Source: an uncultured Collinsella sp.
GTDB lineage: Bacteria > Actinomycetota > Coriobacteriia > Coriobacteriales > Coriobacteriaceae
Length of the DNA: 13,353 bases
Reading direction: 5' to 3'
Assembly (NCBI GenBank): GCA_902482185.1
Contig: CABSZR010000018.1
Location: 1 to 13,353, forward strand
The translations under genes were made by a program, and so were the position numbers. Shown piece after piece: positions 13,158-13,353 of the stretch. Position 1 is the first letter of the stretch. Every line of letters starts with the position of its first letter. Under the pieces are notes generated by a model. That model was given only the letters and a program-made list of their open reading frames with translations. It did not search any database and was not told the origin of the DNA.

Positions 13158-13211
13158 TGGCCTCTTGCGGCGAGTTTGCGTTTGCCTGCGCCTTCCGTGG
13201 TGGCTGATGTC

Positions 13212-13229
13212 TTCGCGAGGTTCGCGAGG
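13212..13229 (+). repeat. Tandem 9-bp direct repeat
   Basis: TTCGCGAGG occurs twice back to back in the 85 bases between the glucosidase stop and the next tRNA promoter. No other structure and no Rho-independent terminator is visible in this gap. The repeat may be chance in GC-rich sequence. Confidence 0.5.
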
Positions 13230-13241
13230 GCGTCGCAAAAC

Positions 13242-13286
13242 TTTTTAAAAAAAGTTCTTGCATTTGGGTGGATCATCCCGTATATT
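13242..13286 (+). promoter_or_regulatory. Promoter of tRNA-Gly (second copy)
   Basis: TTGCAT (13258-13263) and TATATT (13281-13286) have a 17-bp spacing. The A/T palindrome CTTTTTAAAAAAAG (13241-13254) precedes the -35. The -10 again lies 12 bases before the tRNA, as in the first tRNA-Gly copy. Confidence 0.78.
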
Positions 13287-13298
13287 AAATCCTCGCAG

Positions 13299-13353
13299 GC
13301 GGACATGGCTCAGTTGGTAGAGCACAACCTTGCCAAGGTTGGGGTCGCGGGTT
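13299..13353 (+). tRNA. tRNA-Gly (anticodon GCC), second copy, cut by window end
   Basis: The first 55 bases are identical to 11170-11224 of the first copy, with anticodon GCC at 13332-13334. The T stem and acceptor 3' strand lie beyond the window. The upstream promoter is similar but not identical to that of the first copy, so the duplication is not a very recent exact one. Confidence 0.93.

Overview
The window looks like chromosomal DNA of a gut actinobacterium of the class Coriobacteriia, most likely Collinsella or a close relative. This rests on the GC-rich coding sequence, the gpmI-secG order, the actinobacterial character of SecG (motif HSGKGTGVSD) and a GH13 alpha-glucosidase of actinobacterial type. 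The genus is an inference. Every gene reads on the + strand.

Layout. (1) 1-964: the 3' end of gpmI (glycolysis) with a strong terminator, then secG (protein export) with its own terminator. (2) 965-7145: a five-gene oligopeptide/dipeptide ABC importer, oppA-oppB-oppC-oppD-oppF. A lipoprotein binding protein comes first, behind a sigma70-like promoter overlapped by inverted repeats. A hairpin separates oppA from oppB, and oppBCDF are tightly packed. (3) 7146-7744: about 600 bases without a gene but densely structured. Two large palindromic elements (132 and 125 bp, in opposite orientations) flank two small hairpins. (4) 7745-11064: tRNA-Leu(GAG), a PAS-GAF-GAF-like-PP2C (SpoIIE/RsbU-type) phosphatase, and a protein that fuses a STAS domain (RsbV-like) to a HATPase_c domain (RsbW-like). 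The last two look like a partner-switching signalling module. No sigma factor is present in the window. (5) 11112-13353: tRNA-Gly(GCC), a GH13 alpha-glucosidase, and the start of a second tRNA-Gly(GCC), identical over the 55 bases visible.

How the genes work together: the Opp operon imports peptides and the glucosidase cleaves small alpha-glucosides, so both serve nutrient acquisition. The phosphatase and STAS-kinase pair would link a sensed signal to gene expression. The three tRNA promoters share an A/T-rich palindrome just upstream of the -35 box.

The most unusual observation is the pair of palindromic elements at 7162-7293 and 7476-7600. When one is reverse-complemented, both have 29-nt outer arms, an identical asymmetric internal loop (GTCCTC opposite TGCGGAAT), a short middle helix with compensatory changes, an inner stem of 14-16 bp and a C-TTC-G apex. 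The stem sequences are otherwise largely unrelated. This suggests a family conserved for structure rather than sequence, which I do not recognise.
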